Assembly: GCA_022843925.1 (NCBI GenBank) | Contig: JALHMS010000014.1 | Span: 28,473-92,472 of the forward strand | Source: Burkholderiales bacterium | Lineage (GTDB): Bacteria > Pseudomonadota > Gammaproteobacteria > Burkholderiales > Ga0077523 | Direction of reading: 5' to 3' | DNA length: 64,000 bases | Shown: positions 37,773 to 46,306 of the stretch, one piece after another | Position numbering within the stretch: position 1 is the stretch's first letter | Layout of the letters: every line of letters starts with the position of its first letter | Position numbers and translations under genes: made by a program | The notes under the pieces: generated by a model | Told to the model about the DNA's origin: nothing | The model's database searches: none | What the model saw: the letters and a program-made list of their open reading frames with translations, nothing else

Positions 37773-38099
37773 TCAGCAGCGTTTGCGGGCTTTCGGTACG
37801 ACGAGGTCGCAAGGTGCGCCCTGACAGCAGTGCGCGGTGAGGTAGTCGAGCAATGCGCCCATGCGGTCGAACGCCGGGCGGTAGATGAGATTGCGGCCGT
37901 CGCGCTCCTGCGAGGCGAGCCCGGCGTGCATCAATTCCTTCAGGTGAAACGACAGCGTGGAGGCCGGTACGTCGAGCGCCTCGGACAGCGCCCCGGGTGT
38001 CATGCCATCGGGCCCGGCACCGACGAGCGCACGGAAGATGCGCAGGCGCATGGCGTGGGCGAGGGCGACGAGGGCTAGGACGGCGGCTTCTTCTTCCAT
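37773..38099 (-). CDS. arsR: ArsR family transcriptional regulator
   Basis: MRLRIFRALVGAGPDGMTPGALSEALDVPASTLSFHLKELMHAGLASQERDGRNLIY; Cys motif HCCQGAPC near C-terminus. Confidence 0.92.
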   Translation of the reverse strand: MEEEAAVLALVALAHAMRLRIFRALVGAGPDGMTPGALSEALDVPASTLSFHLKELMHAGLASQERDGRNLIYRPAFDRMGALLDYLTAHCCQGAPCDLVVPKARKRC

Positions 38100-38281
38100 G
38101 ATTCGACGATAGTGGAAATATGGAAGCGGGTAAAGCGTGGTGTGTGCTTCTGGCGTGAGCCGATCGGCGCAGGCGTTGTTCCAATCCCGCGATCGATCGA
38201 TCGAAGCGAAGTTGATGCAGGCGCTGGCATGGCCGCCTCGCGGGCCGGTGGCCCGCGGCGGCATTGCAGCGTGGTGTACCA

Positions 38282-38301
38282 ACAAGGGGAGGACCCCTTG
38301 T
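38282..38301. repeat. Short perfect inverted repeat upstream of arsR
   Basis: acaagggg-agga-ccccttgt. Confidence 0.45.
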
Positions 38302-38348
38302 ACATCCCCCCGTGGATGCGCCGCCAGTCCTCGGAGTGGCCAATGCTT

Positions 38349-38440
38349 TTGTAGGAGCGGCCCATGGCCGCGAAAGCGAGTGTCCTCGTCGATGCGGATC
38401 CGCGCACTCACCGCTTTCGCGGCCCTGGGCCGCTCCTTCA
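38349..38440. repeat. REP/BIME-like inverted repeat element, copy 1
   Basis: ttgtaggagcggcccatggccgcgaaagcg ... ccgctttcgcggccctgggccgctcct: long arms that are inverted complements; intergenic. Confidence 0.75.
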
Positions 38441-38690
38441 AGGTCCAACCCGGCGCGGGAGAGCCCTCGCCAGCGTGAGAGGAACCCGCCCCTGGTGCCC
38501 CATGCGGGACATCTGCCCGAAGCTGGCCTTCGCGATCCGTGATTCCGGACCAGCGCCACGTCCTCACGTGAACCTAGGCAGCCGTGAAAACAGACCCGAA
38601 TCCGACTCCCAACCGACGCGCCCGTGCAGTCACCAGACTCGTCGCCCTCAGCGCCGGGCGGCGGGTCGTGATGTCGCGACCCCGCGGTGA

Positions 38691-39266
38691 CTAAGCCCGA
38701 CGGCGGCGCGCCAGGGCGGCCAGGCCGAGCATTTCGGCGGCCAGCAGCCCGAGCGAGGCGGGTTCCGGGACGCGGTTGCTACCGAGGTCGGCGAAGGTGA
38801 AATCCACCACAACCGAGGCGCCGGGGACGGCACCGAATCGGCCCGGCGCGAACGTCAGCGTGTTACCGGACAGCGCCACATCGGACGCCGCGAACTCCGT
38901 GAAGCCGGTGATGGTCGCGGTGAAACCGGTGATCGGCATCGCGCCCGGATCCAGGGCCAGCGTGATCCGGAAGCTCCTGTCGAAGTTCGCGAAGTCGTTT
39001 CCCCGCAGGTACGAAAAGATGAAGGCCGATGCCTCCACGTTGCCGGAGAAGACGTCGATCACGGAACCGAATTGGGTGATCGAATAGGTGAACTCCGGTG
39101 TGCTCGCTGCGACCGTGGCCGAACTCGGGCTCACGCCCAGTCCGAGGCCGACGTCATCTGAAGTGAAGGTCGTGGAAGCCGTGCTGCCGATCAGGCCGGC
39201 GGAGGCGGGTGCCGCGATGACGAGGGTGGCCACCAGTCCGGCGGCGGTAACGAGGTGGCGGATCAT
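38691..39266 (-). CDS. PEP-CTERM sorting-signal protein
   Basis: Signal peptide MIRHLVTAAGLVATLVIAAPASA; C-terminal VPEPASLGLLAAEMLGLAALARRRRA. Confidence 0.88.
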   Translation of the reverse strand: MIRHLVTAAGLVATLVIAAPASAGLIGSTASTTFTSDDVGLGLGVSPSSATVAASTPEFTYSITQFGSVIDVFSGNVEASAFIFSYLRGNDFANFDRSFRITLALDPGAMPITGFTATITGFTEFAASDVALSGNTLTFAPGRFGAVPGASVVVDFTFADLGSNRVPEPASLGLLAAEMLGLAALARRRRA

Positions 39267-39587
39267 ATTCGAAGGTCTCCTGGGCGGGGCGTAGGCACGA
39301 TTGGTAGCAGGCGGAAAGCAGCCCGGCGTCAAGCAATGCGCATTCCTTTCCGAAGGGCGCGCAGTAACCGATTGACCTTGCGAGACTTCCGTTCGTGACA
39401 GTCGATTGGCATGCAGAAGCATGTAAGGAGGATCGACAGCTGGATGGCATTTGCACCATCGTGATCCTTATTCCGTGGCTGCGAGCTTTCCCCGCAGGTC
39501 GGACCTCAGTCCGACGCAGCGTGTTCATGGGGACGACGGTGGACTTCTACGCGTGGTCGTCGGGCTGAAGCCTGGCCTGCCATGCAT

Positions 39588-39680
39588 TCGTAGGAGCGGC
39601 CCATCGCCGCGAAAGCGAGTGTTCCGGTCGTGGCGTTTCGTTGTATCGACCGATTTCGGGGCCATGGGCCCCTCCTACAA
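39588..39680. repeat. REP/BIME-like inverted repeat element, copy 2
   Basis: ttcgtaggagcggcccatcgccgcgaaagcgagtgttccgg ... cgatttcggggccatgggcccctcctacaa; near-identical left arm to copy 1. Confidence 0.72.
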
Positions 39681-39718
39681 AGTGAGAACGTTGCATGGGT
39701 CCGACCCCAGAATGCACG

Positions 39719-39985
39719 GAAGAGGACGGCCCACGTCGCCTGATTCGGCGTCGCTCCGGCTACGTTGCCTCCGGCTGCCAGATCGGTTAGAAAGGTCTCG
39801 ACCGCCTGCGCGCCGAGCTTCTCGGGATGTCGCAGGCGATGGAAGGGCACGCAGCGGTGCGCCCATTCGATGTAGGGCTTTTCGGTGCGGATGCTGTAAT
39901 GCTTCACGCGGATCTTGTGGCGTACCCGGTCGAGCAAACGTGGTGGCGGAGTGGCAACGTCGAAGGGCTGGGAAGCCTGCGGCAT
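39719..39985 (-). pseudogene. intI: Integron integrase (intI) N-terminal remnant, C-terminal catalytic part missing
   Basis: MPQASQPFDVATPPPRLLDRVRHKIRVKHYSIRTEKPYIEWAHRCVPFHRLRHPEKLGAQAVETFLTDLAAGGNVAGATPNQATWAVLF matches the IntI N-terminal SAM-like domain, then diverges; no R/H/R/Y catalytic region follows. Confidence 0.85.
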
Positions 39986-40001
39986 GGGGAGGCTCCAAAT
40001 G

Positions 40002-40017
40002 CTGTACAAAAAGACAG
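40002..40017. promoter_or_regulatory. Candidate LexA (SOS) box upstream of intI remnant
   Basis: ctgtacaaaaagacag fits CTGT-N8-ACAG exactly, 16 bp upstream of the intI ATG (cat 39983-39985). Confidence 0.8.
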
Positions 40018-40106
40018 TACACCTGCCGCATCTTATACGTCAAATTGACGTGTTTAAACACGTCAAGCGAGGGTGCGTGGTCGCGTCGATAGAGAGGAGC
40101 CCGCAT

Positions 40107-40113
40107 GTTAGAC
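40107..40113 (+). other. Candidate attI recombination core
   Basis: GTTAGAC (GTTRRRY) between intI and the first cassette ORF. Confidence 0.5.
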
Positions 40114-40159
40114 GTCAATTCCCCGTCCACTTCTAGTTGGGCCCTCGGCACATAGTCAG

Positions 40160-40666
40160 ATGCGGCGAATCCTAAAGACGATTGACGGGTGGTCACTTCA
40201 AACGCTCGTTCGCGTCAATTGCTTTGTAGGTGCGTTCGTCGCGATCGCGAACGGCGGGTTCTTGGTGGTGACTCAGACCCAAGAGCCAAGTTTCCCTGTA
40301 GGGGTTCGGTTGGAGGCTGGTGCGCTCTTCGTCGGAGGGCTTATCTGTCTGCTGGTGGGGCTGAGGCGCTTCCCACGCCTCGGCAGGGCAACGCCAGCGC
40401 AAGTTCAAGGGGCGTTGCTTCTGTTGTTTGCGTGTGTCGTTCTTCTTGATGGAGTGCAGGTTGTGCTGCGCGGCCCCCCGACCGATGTTCGCTTCACATG
40501 GAACGCTCCATTGGTCGTTGCATTCATCGGTTACGCCGTCTATTTTGGGCGCCGTTCCTTTCTCACACCTGCTCAGATGGTATCGCCAGTTTTCCGGTTC
40601 GCGCACCTCTGGGCTGCGGGTGCGGCGGCAGTGCTCAGCGCTCTTGTCCTGGGTAGGCTGTCATGA
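40160..40666 (+). CDS. Integron cassette 1: hypothetical membrane protein
   Basis: 168 aa, several hydrophobic segments; stop immediately precedes an attC. Confidence 0.7.
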   Translation: MRRILKTIDGWSLQTLVRVNCFVGAFVAIANGGFLVVTQTQEPSFPVGVRLEAGALFVGGLICLLVGLRRFPRLGRATPAQVQGALLLLFACVVLLDGVQVVLRGPPTDVRFTWNAPLVVAFIGYAVYFGRRSFLTPAQMVSPVFRFAHLWAAGAAAVLSALVLGRLS

Positions 40667-40670
40667 GCGG

Positions 40671-40766
40671 GCCCAACCCGCGCTTCGAGCGGACCGCCGA
40701 GAAGCGTCGCTTCTCGGTACCCCGTCGGCTGCGCCGCCGGGCGGCCTCTCAAGCTTCACGTTAGGC
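40671..40766 (+). other. attC site 1
   Basis: R'' GCCCAAC ... R' GTTAGGC (both match RYYYAAC/GTTRRRY), 96 bp with imperfect internal dyad; ~90% identical to 46563-46657. Confidence 0.85.
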
Positions 40767-40772
40767 CTCCGA

Positions 40773-41225
40773 ATGCGCGCACTCGCAGTTCTCGTTGCCT
40801 TCGCGTCGTTCTGGTCGCCGGCCGAGTCAAAGAGTTCAGATTGGTCGACTCCGGAAGCCGCCTTCCGAGAACACCAAGATGCGTGGAAATCGAGAGATAT
40901 TCCTCGGTTCCTTCGAACAATCAGTTTTCGCCGTGATGCTGAGGAACAATTGGCGAAAGAGAAGAAAGTGCGAGTTTCGAAGCTACTGGAGGCCGATGTT
41001 CTCGGCCGCGCCACTCTCCTTGAATCGGAGCTAAGGCATCGTCTTCAATCCCGTGGCTTCAGGCCAGATGAACTTAGTAGCTGCGCGATCGTTACGAAGT
41101 GGCAGGATTCAGATGATCAGGTTCGATTTCCGCTTCGGTGTGACGGCCCCGGTGGCGGCGACTCGTTCTGGCCCATCAGACTTGTTTTGTCTGCAAATGG
41201 GTGGAGAGTTGTGAGTGCGCCTTGA
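40773..41225 (+). CDS. Integron cassette 2: exported hypothetical protein
   Basis: MRALAVLVAFASFWSPAESKSSDWSTPEAAFREHQDAWKSRDIPRFL... lies between two attC sites. Confidence 0.6.
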   Translation: MRALAVLVAFASFWSPAESKSSDWSTPEAAFREHQDAWKSRDIPRFLRTISFRRDAEEQLAKEKKVRVSKLLEADVLGRATLLESELRHRLQSRGFRPDELSSCAIVTKWQDSDDQVRFPLRCDGPGGGDSFWPIRLVLSANGWRVVSAP

Positions 41226-41231
41226 CCATGA

Positions 41232-41294
41232 GCCTAGCCCCGCCGTCAAGGGGACGTCCCGCAAGCGGGTCGCCCCTTACGTCGAACGTTAGTC
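41232..41294 (+). other. attC site 2
   Basis: GCCTAGC ... GTTAGTC, 63 bp, inner dyad aaggggacgtcccgc/gcgggtcgcccctt. Confidence 0.65.
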
Positions 41295-41301
41295 GGCGCC
41301 A

Positions 41302-41910
41302 ATGGACCATTCAACCATTGCGCATACCTATGACCAACTCGCCATCCGGTGGCGTAACGACAAGTTCAGCCGTACAGATGGTGTACGCCAACATGAACGA
41401 GCTCTCGCGTTTCTCGGTTCACCGAGCGACGGCTGGGCTTTGAGCGTTGGGTGCGGCGCCAATACGAGGTTCAACGCCTTGCTGCGCGAGCACGCCCTTC
41501 ACCTTGAAGGCGTTGATATATCGGAGCAGATGGTCGCGCTTGCTAAGGCGGCGGATCCATCCGTTGTGCTGCACCACGCGGACGTCTGTGACTGGAAGCC
41601 GCCTCGGATGTATCGCTTCATCTCGGCATGGGACAGCATCTGGCACGTGAACCTTCATCGTCAGCGGCCGCTGATGCTGAAGTTGATGGAAGTGCTCGAG
41701 GTCGGGGGAGTCTTTCTGTTCACGGCCGGAGGACTAGACGCTCCGAGCGAGCATTTCGACTCGACGATGGGGCCGGAGGTGTACTACGCCACCCTAGGCA
41801 TCCCTTGTCTGCTTGAAGCCTTAAATGACGGGCATTGTGTTTGTCGCCATCTCGAGTTCGATCAGTTCCCGCAGAATCACCTTGCCGTCATCGCCCAAAG
41901 AGTCGCCTAA
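41302..41910 (+). CDS. Integron cassette 3: class I SAM-dependent methyltransferase
   Basis: ALSVGCGANTRFNALLREHALHLEGVDISEQMVALAKAADPSVVLHHADVCDW: SAM-binding motif I and downstream motifs. Confidence 0.82.
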   Translation: MDHSTIAHTYDQLAIRWRNDKFSRTDGVRQHERALAFLGSPSDGWALSVGCGANTRFNALLREHALHLEGVDISEQMVALAKAADPSVVLHHADVCDWKPPRMYRFISAWDSIWHVNLHRQRPLMLKLMEVLEVGGVFLFTAGGLDAPSEHFDSTMGPEVYYATLGIPCLLEALNDGHCVCRHLEFDQFPQNHLAVIAQRVA

Positions 41911-42000
41911 CCGGTGGCCCGAGCGGACATCCGGTCAGCGGTGCTGGCGGGTACCCTCCGCGCTGCGCGCTACGGCTGCCGCGCAGCCACAACGTCAGGT
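41905..42000 (+). other. attC site 3
   Basis: GCCTAAC ... GTCAGGT, 96 bp; first third resembles attC 1 (cgagcgga). Confidence 0.6.
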
Positions 42001-42003
42001 TTC

Positions 42004-42401
42004 ATGGTGCCCGCCTTGAAGCTGATCCTCATGCTCACGCTTGCGTTCCTTGCCTCTTGTGACAAAGACACAGGATTAAGCGATCGCCTCGAGAAACTGG
42101 CTGCGGGCAACGTCGGACGGTCGGTGGACATGAGCATCGCTGCGCCGTTTGCCTGGGATGAGGTCGCTGTATTTGGCGCTTACTACCCAAAGAAAGCCGC
42201 TTGTAGCGAACTCAAACTGTCGGTGTGGGGCTGCTTCTGGCTTAGTTATCCTGAGCCAGATGACGCTTCGCCGTCATTGATCGCTTTCCTGAGCAAAGGA
42301 GACTTGGCCGCCACCGCGTTCCTTCAACGATGCAAGATCGAGGTGGCCTTACGTGGCGGCGCAAAAGCTAAGCGAGGTACTGCAAGGTTCATCTCAGCTA
42401 G
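42004..42401 (+). pseudogene. Integron cassette 4: lipoprotein gene disrupted by an IS5-family insertion (5' part)
   Basis: MVPALKLILMLTLAFLASCDKD: lipobox LASC; frame enters the IS at 42402. Collapsing the CTAG duplication gives ...RFISASSDTGCMQGVHRLSQE* ending near 43671. Confidence 0.75.
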
Positions 42402-43617
42402 GGAACCTCTGCACAGCCTCCTCGCCGTCGAGCACAATCCGACCTGTCGCCGAAACGTATCTCTGAGCCACCGATGAAGCAACGCAGCCTCGCCGAATCC
42501 GGATTCGAACGCCGCTCTAAGTTGACCAAGCGGCAGCGCTTCCTGAACGAAATGGATGTGGTGATGCCTTGGGCGCAACTGGTGGCGCTGGTGTCGCCCG
42601 CTCAGCCCACGCTCGGTCCGCGCGGCGGGCGCGTGCCGTTTCCCGCGGAGACCATGCTGCGCATCCACTTCATGCAGCAGTGGTTCGCCCTCTCGGACCC
42701 CGCGATGGAAGAGGCGCTGCACGACATCCCGGCGATGCGCGCCTTCGCGAAGCTCGATGCGGGCGAGGACGCGCTCCCGGATGAGAGTTCGATCCTGCGC
42801 TTCCGTCACCGGCTGGAGAAGCACGAGCTCGCTGGCCAACTCCTGGCAACCGTCAACGCCGTGCTCGAGGACAAAGGGCTGCTGCTGCGCCAGGGCACGA
42901 TCGTGGATGCCACCCTGATCTCGGCGCCCAGTTCCACGAAGAACGAGACCGGCACGCGCGACCCCGAGATGCACCAGACGAAGAAGGGCAACCAGTGGTA
43001 CTTCGGCATGAAGGCGCACATCGGAGTGGATGCCGAATCGGGTCTCACCCATACGGTCCAGGGGACGGCCGCCAACGTCAACGACGTCACTCTGGCGCAC
43101 GCGCTGCTGCACGGCGAGGAGAAGCATGTCTTTGCTGATGCGGGCTACCAAGGCGTCGAGAAGCGCGAGGAAAACCAGGAGACGCCGGTTACCTGGCACG
43201 TGGCCATGAAGGTCAGCAAGCGACGCGCGTTGCCGGACACTCGCTGGGGCCGAATGATCGAGAAGGCCGAGCACGCCAAGGCGAGCATCCGGGCGAAGGT
43301 GGAGCATCCGTTCCGGATCGTGAAGCGGCAGTTCGGCTACATGAAGACACGCTACCGCGGCCTGGCGAAGAACACCGCGCAGCTCACCGTGCTGTTCGCG
43401 CTGGCGAACGTGTACCAGGTGAGGCGATTGTTGATGCCCGAGGCACAGGTGCGTCCATGAGGGCCGCAATGCCCGGGAATCTGGCGCCAAACGGCGCCAC
43501 CGAGTACGCAATGTCGATCCGAAGGGGTTCGTTTCCGCCTCATTCACCGCGTCCGATCTCCGGAGTGACCAACTCATCCCCTACGTGCTGCCGAATCGGT
43601 GGCTCTGCAGAGCTTCC
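42402..43617 (+). mobile_element. IS5-family insertion sequence
   Basis: 17-bp imperfect TIRs ggaacctctgcacagcc / ggctctgcagagcttcc (15/17), CTAG target duplications at 42398-42401 and 43618-43621, full-length transposase. Confidence 0.93.
42474..43460 (+). CDS. IS5-family transposase
   Basis: MKQRSLAESGFERRSKLTKRQRFLNEMDVVMPWAQLVALVSP...; VDATLISAPSSTKN; FADAGYQGVEKRE; KVEHPFRIVKRQFGYMKTRYRGLAKN (DDE Y-2-R-3-E-6-K region). Confidence 0.96.
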   Translation: MKQRSLAESGFERRSKLTKRQRFLNEMDVVMPWAQLVALVSPAQPTLGPRGGRVPFPAETMLRIHFMQQWFALSDPAMEEALHDIPAMRAFAKLDAGEDALPDESSILRFRHRLEKHELAGQLLATVNAVLEDKGLLLRQGTIVDATLISAPSSTKNETGTRDPEMHQTKKGNQWYFGMKAHIGVDAESGLTHTVQGTAANVNDVTLAHALLHGEEKHVFADAGYQGVEKREENQETPVTWHVAMKVSKRRALPDTRWGRMIEKAEHAKASIRAKVEHPFRIVKRQFGYMKTRYRGLAKNTAQLTVLFALANVYQVRRLLMPEAQVRP

Positions 43618-43698
43618 CTAGCAGCGATACAGGATGTATGCAAGGCGTGCATCGACTCAGTCAAGAATGAAACCTTATTTTTCAATCGAGAGGACTTC

Positions 43699-43740
43699 AC
43701 CCAACGCACTGGGCGCAGCCTGTCATCTCAAACGTTGGGC
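43699..43740 (+). other. Short/degraded attC site 4
   Basis: ACCCAAC ... GTTGGGC match the consensus and each other, but only 42 bp apart. Confidence 0.5.
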
Positions 43741-43773
43741 AGTGAAGCGAGTCCGAGAGCAGCCAGCACCAGA

Positions 43774-44163
43774 ATGAAGAAATCACTGCCGATCCCGAGA
43801 ATCGCCGCGGCCCTCGAACAAGAGTGGGCCAAGGAACTGGCCGCACGCGCAGGTGTAGCCACCGAAGCGTTTCTGAGCTCGCCGTCAACGCACATGACGT
43901 ACCCGACTGAAGGTGTACGCATTGAGTTGATGGACGGTTCAGTAGTCGAGTTCAAGTACGCGTTCGCCTTGGTCAAGCTGGAGTGGCGCGCCATAGCGGT
44001 TTTCACGGAACATTGCGGGCATCACGTCTACCCTCACCACGAGGCACGGGTCTATCAAGAAGGTGTCCTTGTGTTCAGAGACGACATAGCCCAGCCCACT
44101 GTTTCACCGGCGCCCGCGAGCTGGCGTTGCCCGCTCCCGGACGCCGGTGAACAGAGTCGCTAG
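43774..44163 (+). CDS. Integron cassette 5: hypothetical protein
   Basis: MKKSLPIPRIAAALEQEWAKELAARAGVATEAFLSSPSTHMTYPTEGVRIELMDGSVVEFKYAFALV...; stop inside the following attC. Confidence 0.6.
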   Translation: MKKSLPIPRIAAALEQEWAKELAARAGVATEAFLSSPSTHMTYPTEGVRIELMDGSVVEFKYAFALVKLEWRAIAVFTEHCGHHVYPHHEARVYQEGVLVFRDDIAQPTVSPAPASWRCPLPDAGEQSR

Positions 44164-44165
44164 GC
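44089..44165 (+). other. attC site 5
   Basis: GCCCAGC ... GCTAGGC, with arms ctgtttcaccggcg/cgccggtgaacag containing one unpaired base. Confidence 0.6.
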
Positions 44166-44182
44166 CTCGAGTTCAGCTCCCC

Positions 44183-45124
44183 ATGATCACCACCCGCATC
44201 GCAACGCTCGCAGACCTTGACGTCGTCGCGGAACTGTTCGATGCCTACCGGCGGTTCTATTTGCAGCCATCTGATCTGGGGTTGGCCAAGAGTTTCCTCA
44301 CGGCCCGACTTCGGAACAAGGAATCGGTGGTTATCTTGGCAATCAACGCGGCCCACGAGGTAGTGGGCTTCTGTCAGCTCTACCCGACTTTCTGTTCGGT
44401 CGAAGCGAAACCCATCTACACGCTTTACGATCTTTTCGTCGCCCCAGCAGAAAGAAGGTCAGGCGCAGGCAGCATCCTTCTGCGCGCAGCGGAGAAGCTG
44501 GCAGCGGCGAACGGAATGGCTCGCATGGACCTGACTACCGCAAGGAGCAACAAGCCGGCGCAAGCCACTTACGAAGCACTTGGTTGGGTGCGAGACGAAG
44601 TCTTTTTCGCGTACAGCAAGCGCGTCGAGGCTCAACCACTCGTGCAATCGGACGCGCTACGGCAGGCCACCTCGGCCCCGTCGGCGGCAAGCGGTACATT
44701 TTCGTCAACCGAGCCAAGGCGTCCTGCCGAAGCGCGCGTGTCAACTCGAACGTCGAGTGCTCACGTGAAACTCCAGTACTTCCTTCGGGCGCCCAAGTTT
44801 CCAGTGATCGTCGATTTTCGTAGTCATTTGATTGGCATCGAGTCGCGGGATAAGTGCTCCAAGGTGCTTCTCGGCGCTAGTCATCCTGATACAGCCGAGC
44901 AGTTCGACGTAATCGACTCCAATGCAGAGAACTTCTCCTTCCATCCGAGAATGTCCGCGATCAGCGTCCTCGCGATCAAGAAGCGGTGGACGAAATCGGC
45001 ATTGGTCGCTTTATACAATTCGCGTCGTACACCGGACACACCTGCATACGAGCCCCGGTCACTCGGGAACAAGCGTTTTGACCAAGTGCTCCTTGATGTT
45101 GTCCGGCTGCTCGATGAACGCTAG
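44183..45124 (+). CDS. Fused cassette ORF: GNAT acetyltransferase (cassette 6) read in frame through attC into cassette 7 hypothetical protein
   Basis: N-terminal GNAT (IYTLYDLFVAPAERRSGAGSILLRAAEKLAAANGMARMDLTTARSNKPAQATYEALGW); attC at 44630-44758 lacks an in-frame stop; downstream VKLQYFLRAPKFPVIVDF... begins at a GTG near 44764. Confidence 0.7.
   Translation: MITTRIATLADLDVVAELFDAYRRFYLQPSDLGLAKSFLTARLRNKESVVILAINAAHEVVGFCQLYPTFCSVEAKPIYTLYDLFVAPAERRSGAGSILLRAAEKLAAANGMARMDLTTARSNKPAQATYEALGWVRDEVFFAYSKRVEAQPLVQSDALRQATSAPSAASGTFSSTEPRRPAEARVSTRTSSAHVKLQYFLRAPKFPVIVDFRSHLIGIESRDKCSKVLLGASHPDTAEQFDVIDSNAENFSFHPRMSAISVLAIKKRWTKSALVALYNSRRTPDTPAYEPRSLGNKRFDQVLLDVVRLLDER
44630..44758 (+). 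other. attC site 6, inside an ORF
   Basis: GCTCAAC ... GTCGAGT with inner dyad gcgctacggcagg/cctgccgaagcgc. Confidence 0.65.
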
Positions 45125-45163
45125 CCCGGTGCTCATCCTCGCGCCCAGCGGGACTTCACCGAC

Positions 45164-45671
45164 TGCCCCTTGAGAGCCCAGTGTCTGCGCCATCCCGAAC
45201 GCACCCCCACACGCTCGGTGGCCGTGTTCCTCGGTCGCCATGGCAACGCCCCCGAGACGGCGAGCGAGCGCATGAAGCGACGCATCGACAGCCCGCTGGG
45301 CCGAGACATGATCAGCCGTCGCTTCGCCACCGTGGAGCCCGTGTTCGGCAACATCCGGCACAACAAGGGGCTCGATCGATTCACGTTGCGCGGGAACGCC
45401 AAGGTAGAAGGTCAGTGGAAGTTCTACGGCCTGGTGCACAACATCGAGAAGCGCGCACCACGGGTACCGAGGGAAGAAGGCTGAAAGAAGCGGCGTACAA
45501 CGATTAGGGCAGGGGATGCGAAGGAATTGTGCGGGCGGCCCGCCGACGGACCTGAGCTCGAAAATGACAACGCAGATGGCGTGATGAGCGCTACGGCCAA
45601 CAGGAAAGAGGATGGACTATGATCGGTAGCGTGTCGTCGCAGAGACGGCTTTTTCTACAGCGTCGTTGGGC
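45164..45671 (+). mobile_element. IS1182-family remnant (C-terminal transposase fragment and right end)
   Basis: TASERMKRRIDSPLGRDMISRRFATVEPVFGNIRHNKGLDRFTLRGNAKVEGQWKFYGLVHNIEK, truncated at N-terminus; downstream ggctttttctacagcgtcgttggg end-like sequence. Confidence 0.75.
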
Positions 45672-45904
45672 CGCAACCGCGTGTGGTTCTTCTGCAACCG
45701 CAGTCCCTGGTCGCAGCACCGGAGAGCGATGGTGAGTCCGCTGGTGTCCATTGAGTCGTCGGGTCAGGCGCGCGCTGCGCGGGGTGTGGCGCTGGGCATC
45801 CCCTGTTGTGGACGCAGCTCGGCGATCACAGAAGATATCTTTCGAGGGAGCAGTGCGGTCTGCCCCCTCCTTCAGACGAAAAAGTGGGTTAATGGACAGC
45901 TTGG

Positions 45905-46306
45905 TTAGACGTCGCAGTTCACCACACGGAGCGCGAGGTGCTTCTCAAAAACATCAAAGGCGCGATCGTCGTGAAGCAAGCGCAAACCGCTGGTCAGGCA
46001 ACGCGTGGCTATCAATACATCGACGGTTCCGCGCACCGTCACGCCCAAAGTCCGAAGCTTTCGGTAGTTCCGCGCAGCTTCAATGGCAACGTCGAAGCCA
46101 GCGACTCCAACTTTCTCCAAGTTCCCCAGCAGTCGCTTGGCTTCATTGAAGCCGCGATCGTCCCTAAATCCTTGCAGCACCTCGGTCAGAATCAAATCAC
46201 CAACAACCAAGCCTTCCACGCCAAGGTTGCGGTCGAGCCACTCCGCCTGCGCTGTCGGCTTGTTGCGAAAGAAGTCGATCCAAACGCTGGAGTCAACAAG
46301 AATCAC
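45905..46306 (-). CDS. vapC: VapC-type PIN-domain toxin (cassette 8)
   Basis: MILVDSSVWIDFFRN...EVLQGFRDDRGFNEAKRLL...GVTVRGTVDVLIATRCLTSGLRLLHDDRAFDVFEKHLAL: PIN acidic residues. Confidence 0.92.
   Translation of the reverse strand: MILVDSSVWIDFFRNKPTAQAEWLDRNLGVEGLVVGDLILTEVLQGFRDDRGFNEAKRLLGNLEKVGVAGFDVAIEAARNYRKLRTLGVTVRGTVDVLIATRCLTSGLRLLHDDRAFDVFEKHLALRVVNCDV

Noticed and set aside
45665-45671. GTTGGGC as an additional attC core
   Set aside because: It lies in the ggctttttctacagcgtcgttggg sequence that looks like an IS1182 right end; no matching R'' found.
45500-45900. Additional cassette ORFs between the IS1182 remnant and vapC
   Set aside because: Short ORFs with no start context, no bounding attC pair, composition like non-coding remnant.
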